This document shows positions 40,820-50,923 of a DNA stretch of 64,000 nucleotides, one piece after another. The stretch comes from Reyranella massiliensis 521 (GTDB lineage: Bacteria > Pseudomonadota > Alphaproteobacteria > Reyranellales > Reyranellaceae): contig NZ_HE997181.1 in NCBI RefSeq assembly GCF_000312425.1, forward strand, positions 5,069,788 to 5,133,787. The letters are read 5' to 3'. The translations under genes were made by a program, and so were the position numbers. Within the stretch, counting starts at the first letter, position 1, and every line of letters begins with the position of its first letter. The notes below the pieces were generated by a model that was given only the letters and a program-made list of their open reading frames with translations, ran no database searches and was not told the DNA's origin.

Positions 40820-41569
40820 CTAGAGACTGCCCAGAGTGAAGTTGAGACTGGCAGCGGGTTCGTTTCTCAGGATGGTGTCGAAGGGCGCGTCGAAGATTGT
40901 GACGACCACCAGACAGAAGGCGAACGCGACGGTGAACAGACCGACTGCCGCCCGCATGGCGCGTTGATTGTCGACGTGGACCAGAAGCAGAGCGATCTGC
41001 GTCAGTGCGCCCAGGACTACGATGGCGACCCACTTGATGGGCGCCGTCACGTCGTTGGCCAGGCTCAGTCGATTGTCATGCGCCCGCAGAAGCTCCCGGG
41101 CCGTTGACAGCATGGCTGCCCGGGTGGCGCCGTCGACGTCATCGGCCTGCGAGATCGTGGTGAGGATATCGAGGGCGGCCTTGTCGGTCTCGTTGCGGGC
41201 GGGGCCGATCGCCGAGGAATAGGGATCCTCGGCGCTTGCCGCCTTGGCGTAGGCCTTCAGGCGGGGAAAGAGCAGCTCCTCGAGGTCGTTGGCGCGCGCA
41301 AAGTAGCCCAGCGTCTCGACGGCATGCGCTTCCGCCAGTACGGCGCGCTTGGCTTCGTTGGTCTTCTGCCACACGTCGCTCGCCAGCAAGGCGGCAAACA
41401 GACCGAACAGGATCGCGACCGAGCCGAAGTATGGCGCGACGATTCCACGAGTTTTTCGAATCGGACCGGAAAGCGGGCCCTTCGCCTCGGCGAGAAAGAT
41501 CAGGGAAGCAGAAGCGACCGGCAGCAAGGCCGAGACGACGACATCCGAGATCGACGCGGCGAGGCTCAC
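40820..41569 (-). CDS. DUF4239 bestrophin-like membrane protein
   Basis: The 249-residue protein has four hydrophobic helices (early VSALLPVASASLIFLAEAKG, FGSVAILFGLFAALLASDVW, late WVAIVVLGALTQIALLLVHV and ALGLFTVAFAFCLVVVTIF) with a helical middle. This is the DUF4239 (bestrophin-like) pattern seen in many proteobacteria; function is unknown. It probably starts at GTG 41569, two bases after the dnaJ stop, so it is likely co-translated with dnaJ and shares heat-shock transcription. Confidence 0.82.
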   Translation of the reverse strand: MSLAASISDVVVSALLPVASASLIFLAEAKGPLSGPIRKTRGIVAPYFGSVAILFGLFAALLASDVWQKTNEAKRAVLAEAHAVETLGYFARANDLEELLFPRLKAYAKAASAEDPYSSAIGPARNETDKAALDILTTISQADDVDGATRAAMLSTARELLRAHDNRLSLANDVTAPIKWVAIVVLGALTQIALLLVHVDNQRAMRAAVGLFTVAFAFCLVVVTIFDAPFDTILRNEPAASLNFTLGSL

Positions 41570-41571
41570 CG

Positions 41572-42696
41572 TCAGCCGCCGAACATTTCCTTGACCTTGC
41601 TGAAGAAGCCCTCGGATTCGGGGCTGGTCTTGCCGGCCTTCTCGAACTCCTTGAGCAGTTCTTTCTGCCTGGACGTCAGGTTGGTCGGCGTCTCGACGTT
41701 GATCTCGATGTACATGTCGCCGTACTGGCTGGAACGCACGATCGGCATGCCCTTGCCGCGCATGCGGAACTGGTGTCCGCCCTGAGCGCCGGCCGGAATG
41801 TTGATGCGGGCCATCTTTCCGTCGAGCGTCGGCACTTCGATGCTGCCGCCGAGCGTGGCCTGCACCATCGAGATCGGCACGCGGCAATGCACGTCGGCGC
41901 CTTCGCGCTCGAAGAGCTGGTGGCGACGCACCGACAGGAACACGTAGAGATCGCCCGCCGGTCCGCCGCGCGCCCCGGCTTCGCCCTCACCCGTGAGCCG
42001 GATGCGGGTTCCGTCCTCGACGCCGGCCGGAATGTTGACCTTGAGCGTCTTCTCGCGCCGCACACGACCCTGGCCTGCGCAGGTGCGGCAGGGCTTGTCG
42101 ATCACTTGGCCGGCGCCGTGACAGGTATGGCAGGTGCGCTCGACGGTAAAGAAGCCCTGCTGGGCCCTGAGGCGGCCGCGGCCATTACACGTTGGGCATT
42201 GCTGCGGCTTGGAGCCCGGCTCGGCGCCGCTGCCCTGGCAGGCTTCGCAGGAAACGGAGCTCGGCACGCGCACCGTGGCTTCAGTGCCGCCGTAAGCCTG
42301 CTCCAGTGTGATCTCGAGATTGAAGCGCAGGTCCTGGCCGCGCATGTCGCCGCGCCCGCCGGGACGTCCACGGCCACCGCCGGCGCCAAACATTTCTTCG
42401 AAAATGTCGCCGAACACCGAGCCGAAATCGAAACCCTGGCCACCCTGGAACGGGCCACCCGGTCCAGCGCCGCCTTCGAAGGCCGCAGCTCCGTAGCGGT
42501 CATAGGCAGCACGCTTCTCGGGATCCTTCAGGATGTCGTAGGCGTGATTGATATCCTTGAATTTCTTCTCGGCATCCTTGTCACCCTGGTTGCGATCCGG
42601 GTGATGCTTCATGGCGAGCTTGCGGAATGCCTTCTTGATGTCGTCGGCACTGGCCGCGCGGCCGACTCCCAGCAACTCGTAATAGTCCTGCGACAT
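41572..42696 (-). CDS. dnaJ: Chaperone DnaJ
   Basis: The 374-residue co-chaperone has the J domain with HPD (HHPDRNQGDKDAEKKF), the G/F region (GGAGPGGPFQGGQGFDF), four CxxCxGxG zinc motifs (CEACQGSG, CPTCNGRG, CHTCHGAG, CRTCAGQG) and the C-terminal substrate domains. It stimulates the ATPase of DnaK. It lies 100 bases downstream of dnaK and upstream of the DUF4239 gene. All four zinc motifs are intact. Confidence 0.98.
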   Translation of the reverse strand: MSQDYYELLGVGRAASADDIKKAFRKLAMKHHPDRNQGDKDAEKKFKDINHAYDILKDPEKRAAYDRYGAAAFEGGAGPGGPFQGGQGFDFGSVFGDIFEEMFGAGGGRGRPGGRGDMRGQDLRFNLEITLEQAYGGTEATVRVPSSVSCEACQGSGAEPGSKPQQCPTCNGRGRLRAQQGFFTVERTCHTCHGAGQVIDKPCRTCAGQGRVRREKTLKVNIPAGVEDGTRIRLTGEGEAGARGGPAGDLYVFLSVRRHQLFEREGADVHCRVPISMVQATLGGSIEVPTLDGKMARINIPAGAQGGHQFRMRGKGMPIVRSSQYGDMYIEINVETPTNLTSRQKELLKEFEKAGKTSPESEGFFSKVKEMFGG

Positions 42697-42747
42697 AGCG
42701 CTCTACGCGGCCCCCAACATGCACATCAAAAGATGCCCCTTGCAGGT

Positions 42748-42773
42748 CGGCCTCCCGCTTGCGCGGGAGGCCG
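42748..42773. repeat. Perfect hairpin between dnaK and dnaJ
   Basis: CGGCCTCCCGC pairs perfectly with GCGGGAGGCCG around a four-base loop. In the direction of dnaK-dnaJ transcription no T run follows, so this is not a proper terminator; in the plus direction TTTG follows. It may set the dnaK:dnaJ ratio by RNA processing or mild termination. Confidence 0.65.
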
Positions 42774-42796
42774 TTTGTCCTGTCCGTTGCTCCTGA

Positions 42797-44737
<1,941 letters not shown>

Positions 44738-44837
44738 GATTCTGCTCACTTCCCTAGGCAGGTCGACCCGGCCCCAAAGGCACCCGATCTACCCCCAAAA
44801 ATGTTACCTGCCGGAAAAACCGGATCAGGACAGGGGC

Positions 44838-44879
44838 TATATAGGTCCTAAGCGGCCGCCTGCAATGGACTTAAGGACC
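44838..44879 (-). promoter_or_regulatory. Candidate dnaK promoter with inverted repeat
   Basis: On the minus strand TTGCAG and TATATA are separated by 16 bases (44860-44865 and 44838-44843 on the plus strand). An imperfect inverted repeat, GGTCCTTAAG with CTTAGGACC, brackets the -35 element (arms 44844-44852 and 44870-44879). The -10 context CCTATATAG resembles alphaproteobacterial sigma-32 elements, but the -35 lacks CTTG. The repeat is not a CIRCE element. Confidence 0.5.
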
Positions 44880-44936
44880 AAATTCGCGGCTTGAAAGCGT
44901 TGTTTTGCCGCCTACTGACGATTTTTGGAGAGTTGG

Positions 44937-44966
44937 CTTTCCCAGGGCGGGAGGGCCCCGGGAAAG
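44937..44966 (-). repeat. GC-rich hairpin after grpE
   Basis: CTTTCCC and GGGAAAG form a seven-base stem over a GC-rich loop, six bases after the grpE stop in the minus direction. No T run follows. It could be an inefficient grpE terminator or an RNA stability element. Confidence 0.4.
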
Positions 44967-44972
44967 AGGTGG

Positions 44973-45581
44973 CTAGTTTTCGTTGTTCGCCTGGGGGGTG
45001 GCCCGGGGCCCGCCCTTGGACACCCCGACCATTGCGGCCCGCAGGAGCCGGCCGGCGATCAGATAGCCCGGGACCAATTCCTGGACGACGGTGCCGGACG
45101 GAACGGTCGGGTCCTCTATCTCCATCATCGCCTGGTGGAATTCGGCGTTGAAGGGCTTGCCCAGCGCCTCGATACGGGTGACTCCGTGGCGCTCCAGCAC
45201 CGACAGTAGCTCGCGTTCGGTGGCCTGGACGCCGGTCACGACGTTCCGCACGGTCGGATCTACCGATTCGAGGTCGGCCGGCAGGGCCGACAATGCCCGG
45301 CCGAGATTGTCGGCAACGGAAAGAACGTCCCGGGCGAAACGCTCGATGCCGAACTTGCGCTCCTTCTCGACATCCTGCTGGGCGCGGCGGCGCACGTTCT
45401 GCGCCTCGGCCAGCGCGCGAAGCTGCTTGTCCTGCAGGTCGGCCTTCTCGGCCTGGAGCTGCTCGACCAGGCGCTGCCAGTCGGCAGCGCTTTCCGGCTT
45501 GGCGGGAATATCGAGAGTGCTGTCGGGCGTTTCGACCGGCATATCCGCCGGGGCGCCGCCCGCGGTTGGATCGCTGGCCAT
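44973..45581 (-). CDS. grpE: Nucleotide exchange factor GrpE
   Basis: The 202-residue protein has an acidic N-terminus, a long coiled coil (about 40-100, WQRLVEQLQAEKADLQDKQL), and the beta domain with NVVTGVQATERELLSVLERH, GKPFNAEFHQAMMEIED and VVQELVPGYLIAGRLLRAAM. It releases ADP from DnaK. hrcA, which often precedes grpE in Alphaproteobacteria, is absent here; a TauD-like oxygenase lies upstream instead. Promoter-like TTGACC/TAAGTG lies between. Confidence 0.97.
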   Translation of the reverse strand: MASDPTAGGAPADMPVETPDSTLDIPAKPESAADWQRLVEQLQAEKADLQDKQLRALAEAQNVRRRAQQDVEKERKFGIERFARDVLSVADNLGRALSALPADLESVDPTVRNVVTGVQATERELLSVLERHGVTRIEALGKPFNAEFHQAMMEIEDPTVPSGTVVQELVPGYLIAGRLLRAAMVGVSKGGPRATPQANNEN

Positions 45582-45620
45582 ACGTTGTCCCTAGTGTTTG
45601 TGGTCTCTTAGAGCGGCCTT

Positions 45621-45649
45621 CACTTAGGGATGACCTTGCGCCAGGTCAA
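45621..45649 (-). promoter_or_regulatory. Candidate grpE promoter
   Basis: On the minus strand TTGACC (45644-45649) and TAAGTG (45621-45626) are separated by 17 bases. The -35 is good, the -10 weak. It lies seven bases past the stop of the upstream oxygenase gene and about 40 bases before the grpE start. No sigma-32-like element is visible. Confidence 0.4.
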
Positions 45650-45655
45650 CTGCGC

Positions 45656-46711
45656 TCAAACGGCCTCGAGCGGCGCGTGCAGCTTGGTGCCGCGCACGAT
45701 GATGCCGCCGCGATCGCCGACCGTCACCGCGCCATAGCGCTGGGCGAAGATCTCGGGCAGCGGCCGTCCGCCGTCCGCCGCCAGCCACAGCCGCAGGAGG
45801 TGCCGGCGCCGCTCGGGCTCGGGCCAATCCTCGAAGCCGGTACGGTCGTGCAGCATGGTGTGATTGTGCACGAGCTGTACGTCGCCCGGCTTGAACTCCA
45901 TGAAGAGGTTCAGCTTCGGATCGTTGGCCAGACGGTCGAACATGTCGAGCGCCTCGACCTGCTGGGGCGAGAGCCGTGGCGCATCGGCGAAGCGCTGCGC
46001 GGAGTCGATGTACTGGCGCTGATAGATCGCTGTCAGATAACCCTTGTGCCAGTTGAACACCGGAATCTCGAAGTAGGGCTTCTGGCCCTCCGGCACCTCG
46101 CCGCGCCGGTCTGTGGCCAGCGGCTGGAACAGGAGCTGCAACAGGTCGGGCCGCTGGCGGCGCATCTCGTTGAAGATCGTCGTCGAACTCACCAGCGCCG
46201 AGAGGCCCCCCGACTTGGCGGTCTTGAGGCAGAGCAGGCTGACGATATCGCAGGAATCGGTGTGATAGGTCTGGCGCTCGTGCGTCTGATAAATGCGGAC
46301 GTTGGGATCCTTCACGTCGAGGCCGAGGTCCTGGACGTGCCCCAGTACATGGCCCTTGCCGTTCTGCGAGCGGGCCGAGCCGAGATGGGCGCCTAATCCG
46401 AAGAAGGCCGTCGCCGATTCTGCCATCGACCAGCGCTCGACCGGCAAACCGCGCACGAGCAAGAATCCGCGTCCGTTCAGCACTTCGTCGTCGACGCGGG
46501 CACGCAGCTTGGCGCCGAGCGTCGGCAGCGGGAAGTCGCGCGCCGTGATGGCGGCGATATCGGCGTTCCGCGCGACCAGTGCTCTCGTCGCCGCTTCGAC
46601 TTCGGCGACTTCGGCGGCGGCGAGCGGCATCAGCCAGTCGCTGCGCCGGGAAACGTCGGGACCATACCAGGCGGCGGCGCCGGTCTGTTCCGGCGGAAGT
46701 TCAAAGGACAT
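45656..46711 (-). CDS. TauD/TfdA-family dioxygenase
   Basis: The 351-residue protein is a Fe(II)/2OG oxygenase of the TauD/TfdA type. It has RQTYHTDSCDIVSLLCL with the HxD iron ligands, LVHNHTMLHDRTGF with the second His, and RRHLLRLWLAADGG with the 2OG-binding Arg. Related enzymes act on sulfonates, carnitine precursors or phenoxyacids; the substrate here is unknown. The ATG at 46711 overlaps the stop of the upstream aminopeptidase (TGATG), so the two are coupled. Confidence 0.9.
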   Translation of the reverse strand: MSFELPPEQTGAAAWYGPDVSRRSDWLMPLAAAEVAEVEAATRALVARNADIAAITARDFPLPTLGAKLRARVDDEVLNGRGFLLVRGLPVERWSMAESATAFFGLGAHLGSARSQNGKGHVLGHVQDLGLDVKDPNVRIYQTHERQTYHTDSCDIVSLLCLKTAKSGGLSALVSSTTIFNEMRRQRPDLLQLLFQPLATDRRGEVPEGQKPYFEIPVFNWHKGYLTAIYQRQYIDSAQRFADAPRLSPQQVEALDMFDRLANDPKLNLFMEFKPGDVQLVHNHTMLHDRTGFEDWPEPERRRHLLRLWLAADGGRPLPEIFAQRYGAVTVGDRGGIIVRGTKLHAPLEAV

Positions 46712-47721
46712 CAGGCTTCCCAAGGAAAACGTGGAGCGAAGAGTTCATCGTCGTTGAGCGACAGGCGATAGCTTTCGGTGGCGTTGACCAACGCGGCGCG
46801 GATGCCGGGTTCGAGCGCACTGTGGCCGGCGTCCGGAACGACGACATAACGGGCTTCGGGCCAGGCACGCGCCAGCGCATCGGCGGTAATGGGCGGGCAG
46901 ACGATATCGTAGCGGCCCTGTACGATCGTGCAGGGCAAGTGGCGGACGCGGTCGAGCTGAGCCCAGGGCCAACCTTCCGGCAGAAAGGTGCCGTGCGCGA
47001 AGTAGTGCGCCTCGATCCGCGACAGAGCGAGCGCGAAGCCGCCATGGTCGGTTTCGAAGGGTGCCCGCACGGTCGGATAAAGCGTGGAACACGCCGCCTC
47101 GTAGCGGCTCCAGGCGCGCGCCGCGGGGCGGTGCCGGTCGGGATTGCGATCGATCAAGCGGCGATAGTAGTTGCCGAGCAGATCGGAACGCTCGCCTTCC
47201 GGCAAATGTTCGGCGAAGTCGCGCCAGGCTTCCGGAAAGATTGTCCGCATGCCGTGCAGGAACCAGTCGATCTCCGGCCGCGCACCGAGAAAGATGCCGC
47301 GCAGGACGAAGCCCGCCGTGCGGTCGGGATGAGCGAGGCCGTAGGCCAGCGCGAGCGTACTGCCCCACGAGCCGCCGAACAGGAGCCAGCGTTGAATGCC
47401 GAGATGCGTCCTGAGCTTCTCCATGTCGGAGACGAGGTCGGCTGTCGTGTTGTCCTGCAGCTCTCCGAGCGGCATGGAGCGCCCGCAGCCGCGCTGGTCG
47501 AAGACGACGACGCGATAGAACTGCGGATCGAAGAACCGGCGGTGCACGGGCGCTGAACCCGCTCCGGGGCCACCGTGCAGGAAGACGACGGGCACGCCCT
47601 CCGGATTGCCGCTCTGCTCCCAATAGATCGTGTGCCGCCCATCCACCGCCAGCATGCCGCTGGCGTAGGGCGAGATTTCGGGGAACAGATCGGATCGAAG
47701 CGGAGTCTCAGAACGCGGCAT
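46711..47721 (-). CDS. pip: Prolyl aminopeptidase
   Basis: The 336-residue alpha/beta hydrolase removes N-terminal proline. It shows the oxyanion HGGPGAGS, DQRGCGRSMPLG, nucleophile elbow GGSWGSTLALAYG, the acid in VQGRYDIVCPP and the His in PDAGHSALEPGI. I chose ATG 47721 with AGAAGG upstream. It heads an apparent two-gene transcript with the TauD-like gene. Divergent from the M48 lipoprotein gene across 122 bases. Confidence 0.94.
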   Translation of the reverse strand: MPRSETPLRSDLFPEISPYASGMLAVDGRHTIYWEQSGNPEGVPVVFLHGGPGAGSAPVHRRFFDPQFYRVVVFDQRGCGRSMPLGELQDNTTADLVSDMEKLRTHLGIQRWLLFGGSWGSTLALAYGLAHPDRTAGFVLRGIFLGARPEIDWFLHGMRTIFPEAWRDFAEHLPEGERSDLLGNYYRRLIDRNPDRHRPAARAWSRYEAACSTLYPTVRAPFETDHGGFALALSRIEAHYFAHGTFLPEGWPWAQLDRVRHLPCTIVQGRYDIVCPPITADALARAWPEARYVVVPDAGHSALEPGIRAALVNATESYRLSLNDDELFAPRFPWEA

Positions 47722-47843
47722 GCGAATACCTTCTGTCATCACTGCCATAGAGGCAGCCATCATTCCAGCCTTGCGGCGATTGCGGCAGCCTCGGCCAAAC
47801 GTCTAAGGTCGACAGGGCGCCTGATGCGCCGTGTTGAGGAATC

Positions 47844-49259
47844 GTGAATTTTCGCGGGATTCTGGCGTCCATCGCGATCCTGACGGCCGTTGTCGGCTGC
47901 GCGCCACAGGTCACTCCGCCGCAGACAGGCGCTGTATCTGCGAGCCGCGGTACGGCGGCGTTGCCGCGCGAGGTCGAAAGGTTGGTGGGACCGTCCTACG
48001 ACGATCCCGCGCTGCAAGCCTATGTCGACCGTGTCGGCCAGCGGGTCGTTGCCGCCGCTGCGCTTCCCGGTACCTATCGCTTCGTCGTACTCGACCAGCC
48101 GTTGGCGAACGCGCATGCCGTGCCGGGCTATGTGTTCGTGACGCGCGGCTTGTTGGCGATCCTCGAGGACGAGGCCGAACTCGCCGCGGCGCTCGGCCAT
48201 GAGCTTGGCCATCTCGTCGAGCGGCATGCCGCGCAGCGGGCTCGTGTGCGCAAGGACATGCTCGATGCAGCCGTCGCGGCGGCGAGTACCAGCGGTTCTG
48301 TCACGGTTGGCCGATCGGTCGCCAGCGCGGGCCTGTTGGCGTTGCGGCGCTATTCGCGCGACCAGGAACTCGAAGCCGACCGGCTCGCCCTCACCTACAT
48401 CACCAAGGCGGGCTATCGCGGCAGCGCCGTGGAAGCGCTGATCCACCGCCTGCGTCGGCAGTCGCAGCTCGAGGCGCAGATCATGGGGGAAGCCTCGGAT
48501 GCCAGCGATCGCGCGAGTGCGTCTTCCACCCACCCCGCACCGATCGAGCGACTGGAGGCGCTTGCCTCGTTGCCGGCGACTTCGGCGCCGGGTGAATCCG
48601 ATCAGAAAAAGTACTTTGCGGCGATCGACGGCATGTCGGTCGACGATCCCGCGAACGAGGGCTTCGTGCGCGGCACCTCGTTCCTGCATCCGACCTTGCG
48701 GTTGGGCTTCACTGCGCCCGCCGGCTTCTTCGTCTTCAACGAAAGCGACGGCGTGCTGGCAGCCGGCCGCGACCGCTCGTTGATGTTCTTCTCGTGCACG
48801 ACCGATCAAGTCGAGGGCCGGCTCGACGATTGGATGCGCAACAAGCTCAAGCCGACGCCGACCGACATCCAGGCCACCCAGATCGGTGGCGCGGAAGCGG
48901 CGATCGGTGCCCGGCCTCGCGGCTCCGACACGGGGCTGGCTCAGGTGCGTTACGTCATCGTCCGCCACGGCGAGCGCATCTGTTACTTCAATCTGATGAG
49001 CGAGGGCGCCGGACAGGATCGCCAGATCGAAGTGCTTCTGAACGCTGCGCGCAGCTTCCGCTCGCTTTCCGATGCGGAAGCTGCGGCGCTCAGGCCCTAT
49101 CGATTACACATCGTTTCGCCAGCAGGCTCGACGGCAGCTCAACTCGCCGCCCGCATGCCCTATCAGAGGCTTCGGATGGAAAGGCTGCTGGTGCTCAATG
49201 CTGCCGAGACGCCGGCCGATCTCACGCGCCGGTCCGAGATCAAGCTCGTCGAGCCGTAG
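47844..49259 (+). CDS. M48 family lipoprotein metalloprotease (BepA-like)
   Basis: The 471-residue protein has a lipoprotein signal (lipobox AVVGC, Cys19), an M48 domain with HELGHLVERHA and EADRLALTYITKAGY, and an unusually long C-terminal part to residue 471 with a LysM-like end (LHIVSPAGSTAAQLAARMPY). It probably acts at the outer membrane in protein quality control. The start is GTG 47844. Compared with BepA it lacks clear TPR repeats, so the C-terminus is different. Confidence 0.88.
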   Translation: MNFRGILASIAILTAVVGCAPQVTPPQTGAVSASRGTAALPREVERLVGPSYDDPALQAYVDRVGQRVVAAAALPGTYRFVVLDQPLANAHAVPGYVFVTRGLLAILEDEAELAAALGHELGHLVERHAAQRARVRKDMLDAAVAAASTSGSVTVGRSVASAGLLALRRYSRDQELEADRLALTYITKAGYRGSAVEALIHRLRRQSQLEAQIMGEASDASDRASASSTHPAPIERLEALASLPATSAPGESDQKKYFAAIDGMSVDDPANEGFVRGTSFLHPTLRLGFTAPAGFFVFNESDGVLAAGRDRSLMFFSCTTDQVEGRLDDWMRNKLKPTPTDIQATQIGGAEAAIGARPRGSDTGLAQVRYVIVRHGERICYFNLMSEGAGQDRQIEVLLNAARSFRSLSDAEAAALRPYRLHIVSPAGSTAAQLAARMPYQRLRMERLLVLNAAETPADLTRRSEIKLVEP

Positions 49260-49272
49260 CCAGGGTTCGCTG

Positions 49273-50085
49273 TCAGGGCTCGATGTGCTCCAGCACGGCG
49301 CCGTCGGCATCGAGACCGACCAGCGTCGGCCGATCGCGCGCCACGGTCAGCACCCGGCCGCTTTGGTCGATGACGTTGCTGGTCGGGGCCGTGCCGCGGA
49401 CCAGCCTCTCGATTGCCGGCCAGCCGCCATCGCGGGCCCGGCCGAGAGCACTGGCAAGCGCACTGTCGGAAGCTCCGCTCCACCAAAAGGCATCGGCCTG
49501 CTCGTCGAGCGGCCGCGCCGGATCGGCGCCTGCCGCGGCGAAAACGATACGGCCGTCGGCACTGAGGGCCGCCCGCACGAGCGAATTCAGCAGATCGGGA
49601 TGGCCTGGCCGCTGGGTGTGGCGCGCCCGCAGGCCGGCGGTCCAGCGGGCGATGGCCGAGGGGCCGTTACGGCTGGCGATCCTGCCCTCGGCGATGGAAT
49701 GTCCGTAGGCTTCGATCGTCGCCATGAGGCCACGCGCCAGCATCCAGTCGAGGACGTCGAGGGGGGACATGGCGAACTGGAGCTGCAGGACCTTGTGCCA
49801 CATCTCCTCCTGGGCGCCGCGCAGGAAGACGAAATCCTCGACCTCGGCACCCGGCCGGGCCAGGAGGCGGCGGCGCAACAGCAGTATGAGATCCAGGGCG
49901 CGTGCCGGATCGCCCGAGGGGCCCAGCATGTTGCCCAGGACGACAAGCCGGTCGCCTGGCTGCCAGCGCGGCAGAAGAGCGGCAGACAGGCGCTCCAGGG
50001 CCATGTCGTCGCCAGACAGCCCGCCCAGTGCCCAGGTGCAGCCACCGTGCCGCAGGCGAGCAATGGAAGGGGTGAATTTGTTCAT
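49273..50085 (-). CDS. Inactive PPP-phosphatase-like protein
   Basis: The 270-residue protein follows the spacing of bacterial serine/threonine (PPP) phosphatases but lacks the catalytic signatures. Where GDxHG is expected it has GGLSG (21-25), for GDxxDRG it has GNMLGPSG (51-58), and for RGNHEE it has RGAQEE (89-94). The later FVHAG and HGHT ligand segments read FAAAG and RGTA. Flanking family elements (DWMLARGLMATIEAYG, ADPARPLDEQ) are kept. All metal ligands therefore appear lost, implying a structural or regulatory role. Its start lies 19 bases past the carD terminator. Confidence 0.75.
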   Translation of the reverse strand: MNKFTPSIARLRHGGCTWALGGLSGDDMALERLSAALLPRWQPGDRLVVLGNMLGPSGDPARALDLILLLRRRLLARPGAEVEDFVFLRGAQEEMWHKVLQLQFAMSPLDVLDWMLARGLMATIEAYGHSIAEGRIASRNGPSAIARWTAGLRARHTQRPGHPDLLNSLVRAALSADGRIVFAAAGADPARPLDEQADAFWWSGASDSALASALGRARDGGWPAIERLVRGTAPTSNVIDQSGRVLTVARDRPTLVGLDADGAVLEHIEP

Positions 50086-50103
50086 TTATGGACACTGCAC
50101 ATG

Positions 50104-50136
50104 AAAAAGGCGGCGCGACAGGGACTGTCGGCCGCC
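50104..50136 (-). terminator. Intrinsic terminator after carD
   Basis: In the minus direction GGCGGC-CGACAG pairs with CTGTCG-C-GCCGCC through 12 pairs with one bulge and a three-base loop, followed by TTTTTC. It lies 28 bases past the carD stop and separates carD from the inactive-phosphatase gene. Confidence 0.88.
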
Positions 50137-50164
50137 TTTCGGCTTGTTTCCGCCGGCTCCAGGC

Positions 50165-50692
50165 CTAGGCGACCTTCTGCAGGACGCTGTTCAGCTTCTG
50201 GGTGGCGAGATCCTTGTCGATCCGCTCGACGGCCGCGAGCTCGCGGGCCAGCCGATCCAGCGCCGCCTCGTAAATCTGGCGTTCGCTGTAGGACTGGTCC
50301 GGCTGGCCGGCATTGCGGTGCAGGTCGCGCACGACTTCGGCAATTGACACCGGATCGCCCGAGTTGATCTTGGCTTCGTATTCCTGCGCGCGACGGTTCC
50401 ACATGGCGCGGCTGATACGGCTGCGGCCTTTCAGGGTCACCAATGCGTTTTCCATGATCTTTCGCGAGCTGAGCTTTCGCAGGCCGGAAATCTTGGCCTT
50501 TGCCACGGGCACGCGCAGCATCATGCGTTCTTGCTCGAACGAAATCACGAACAGGTCGAGCTTGTGTCCGGCGATTTCCTTCGCCTCGATATCAATAACC
50601 TGGCCGACGCCGTGGGTCGGGTAGACCACGAAATCGCCCTTCTCAAAGGCAAATTCCTTCGCCTTCGCCGCTACCTTCTTCGGCTTGGCCAT
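50165..50692 (-). CDS. carD: CarD family transcriptional regulator
   Basis: The 175-residue protein has the N-terminal RNA-polymerase-interacting domain (EKGDFVVYPTHGVGQVIDIE, VISFEQERMMLRVPVAKA) and the helical DNA-binding C-terminus with WNRRAQEYEAKINSG and RQIYEAALDRLARELA. CarD stabilises open complexes at rRNA and other promoters. I chose ATG 50692 because the GTG upstream (50710) adds only six residues. A long 5' leader and good promoter precede it. Confidence 0.95.
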   Translation of the reverse strand: MAKPKKVAAKAKEFAFEKGDFVVYPTHGVGQVIDIEAKEIAGHKLDLFVISFEQERMMLRVPVAKAKISGLRKLSSRKIMENALVTLKGRSRISRAMWNRRAQEYEAKINSGDPVSIAEVVRDLHRNAGQPDQSYSERQIYEAALDRLARELAAVERIDKDLATQKLNSVLQKVA

Positions 50693-50861
50693 TTCATCAA
50701 GTCCCTTCACAACTAGCCCCGCTTTCAGCGATACCGCGACCCGTCGCGCACACTCCCCTGTGTGCTCGCCCGATGCCTCTGTATCGGTAAGTTGTTATCG
50801 GATACCGACACGGACACCGAGCTGGCGACTGACCGGCTTCCGGACCGCTTCCAGCAGAGAT

Positions 50862-50890
50862 CTTATAGCAGAGAATTCGCGCGGAGTCAG
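50862..50890 (-). promoter_or_regulatory. Candidate carD promoter
   Basis: CTGACT (minus strand, 50885-50890) and TATAAG (50862-50867) lie 17 bases apart. The -10 matches five of six consensus bases. Transcription would start near 50855 and give a leader of about 160 bases with small hairpins, including GCACAC/GTGTGC near 50737-50754. Confidence 0.55.
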
Positions 50891-50923
50891 GGCTTATGTT
50901 GCATTTAGGCAACGGTAGGCCCA

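Noticed and set aside
42748..42773. Intrinsic terminator for dnaK
   Set aside because: The stem is perfect, but in the dnaK direction no T run follows. I list it only as a hairpin.
44838..44879. CIRCE (HrcA) operator at dnaK
   Set aside because: The inverted repeat does not match TTAGCACTC-N9-GAGTGCTAA in sequence or spacing.
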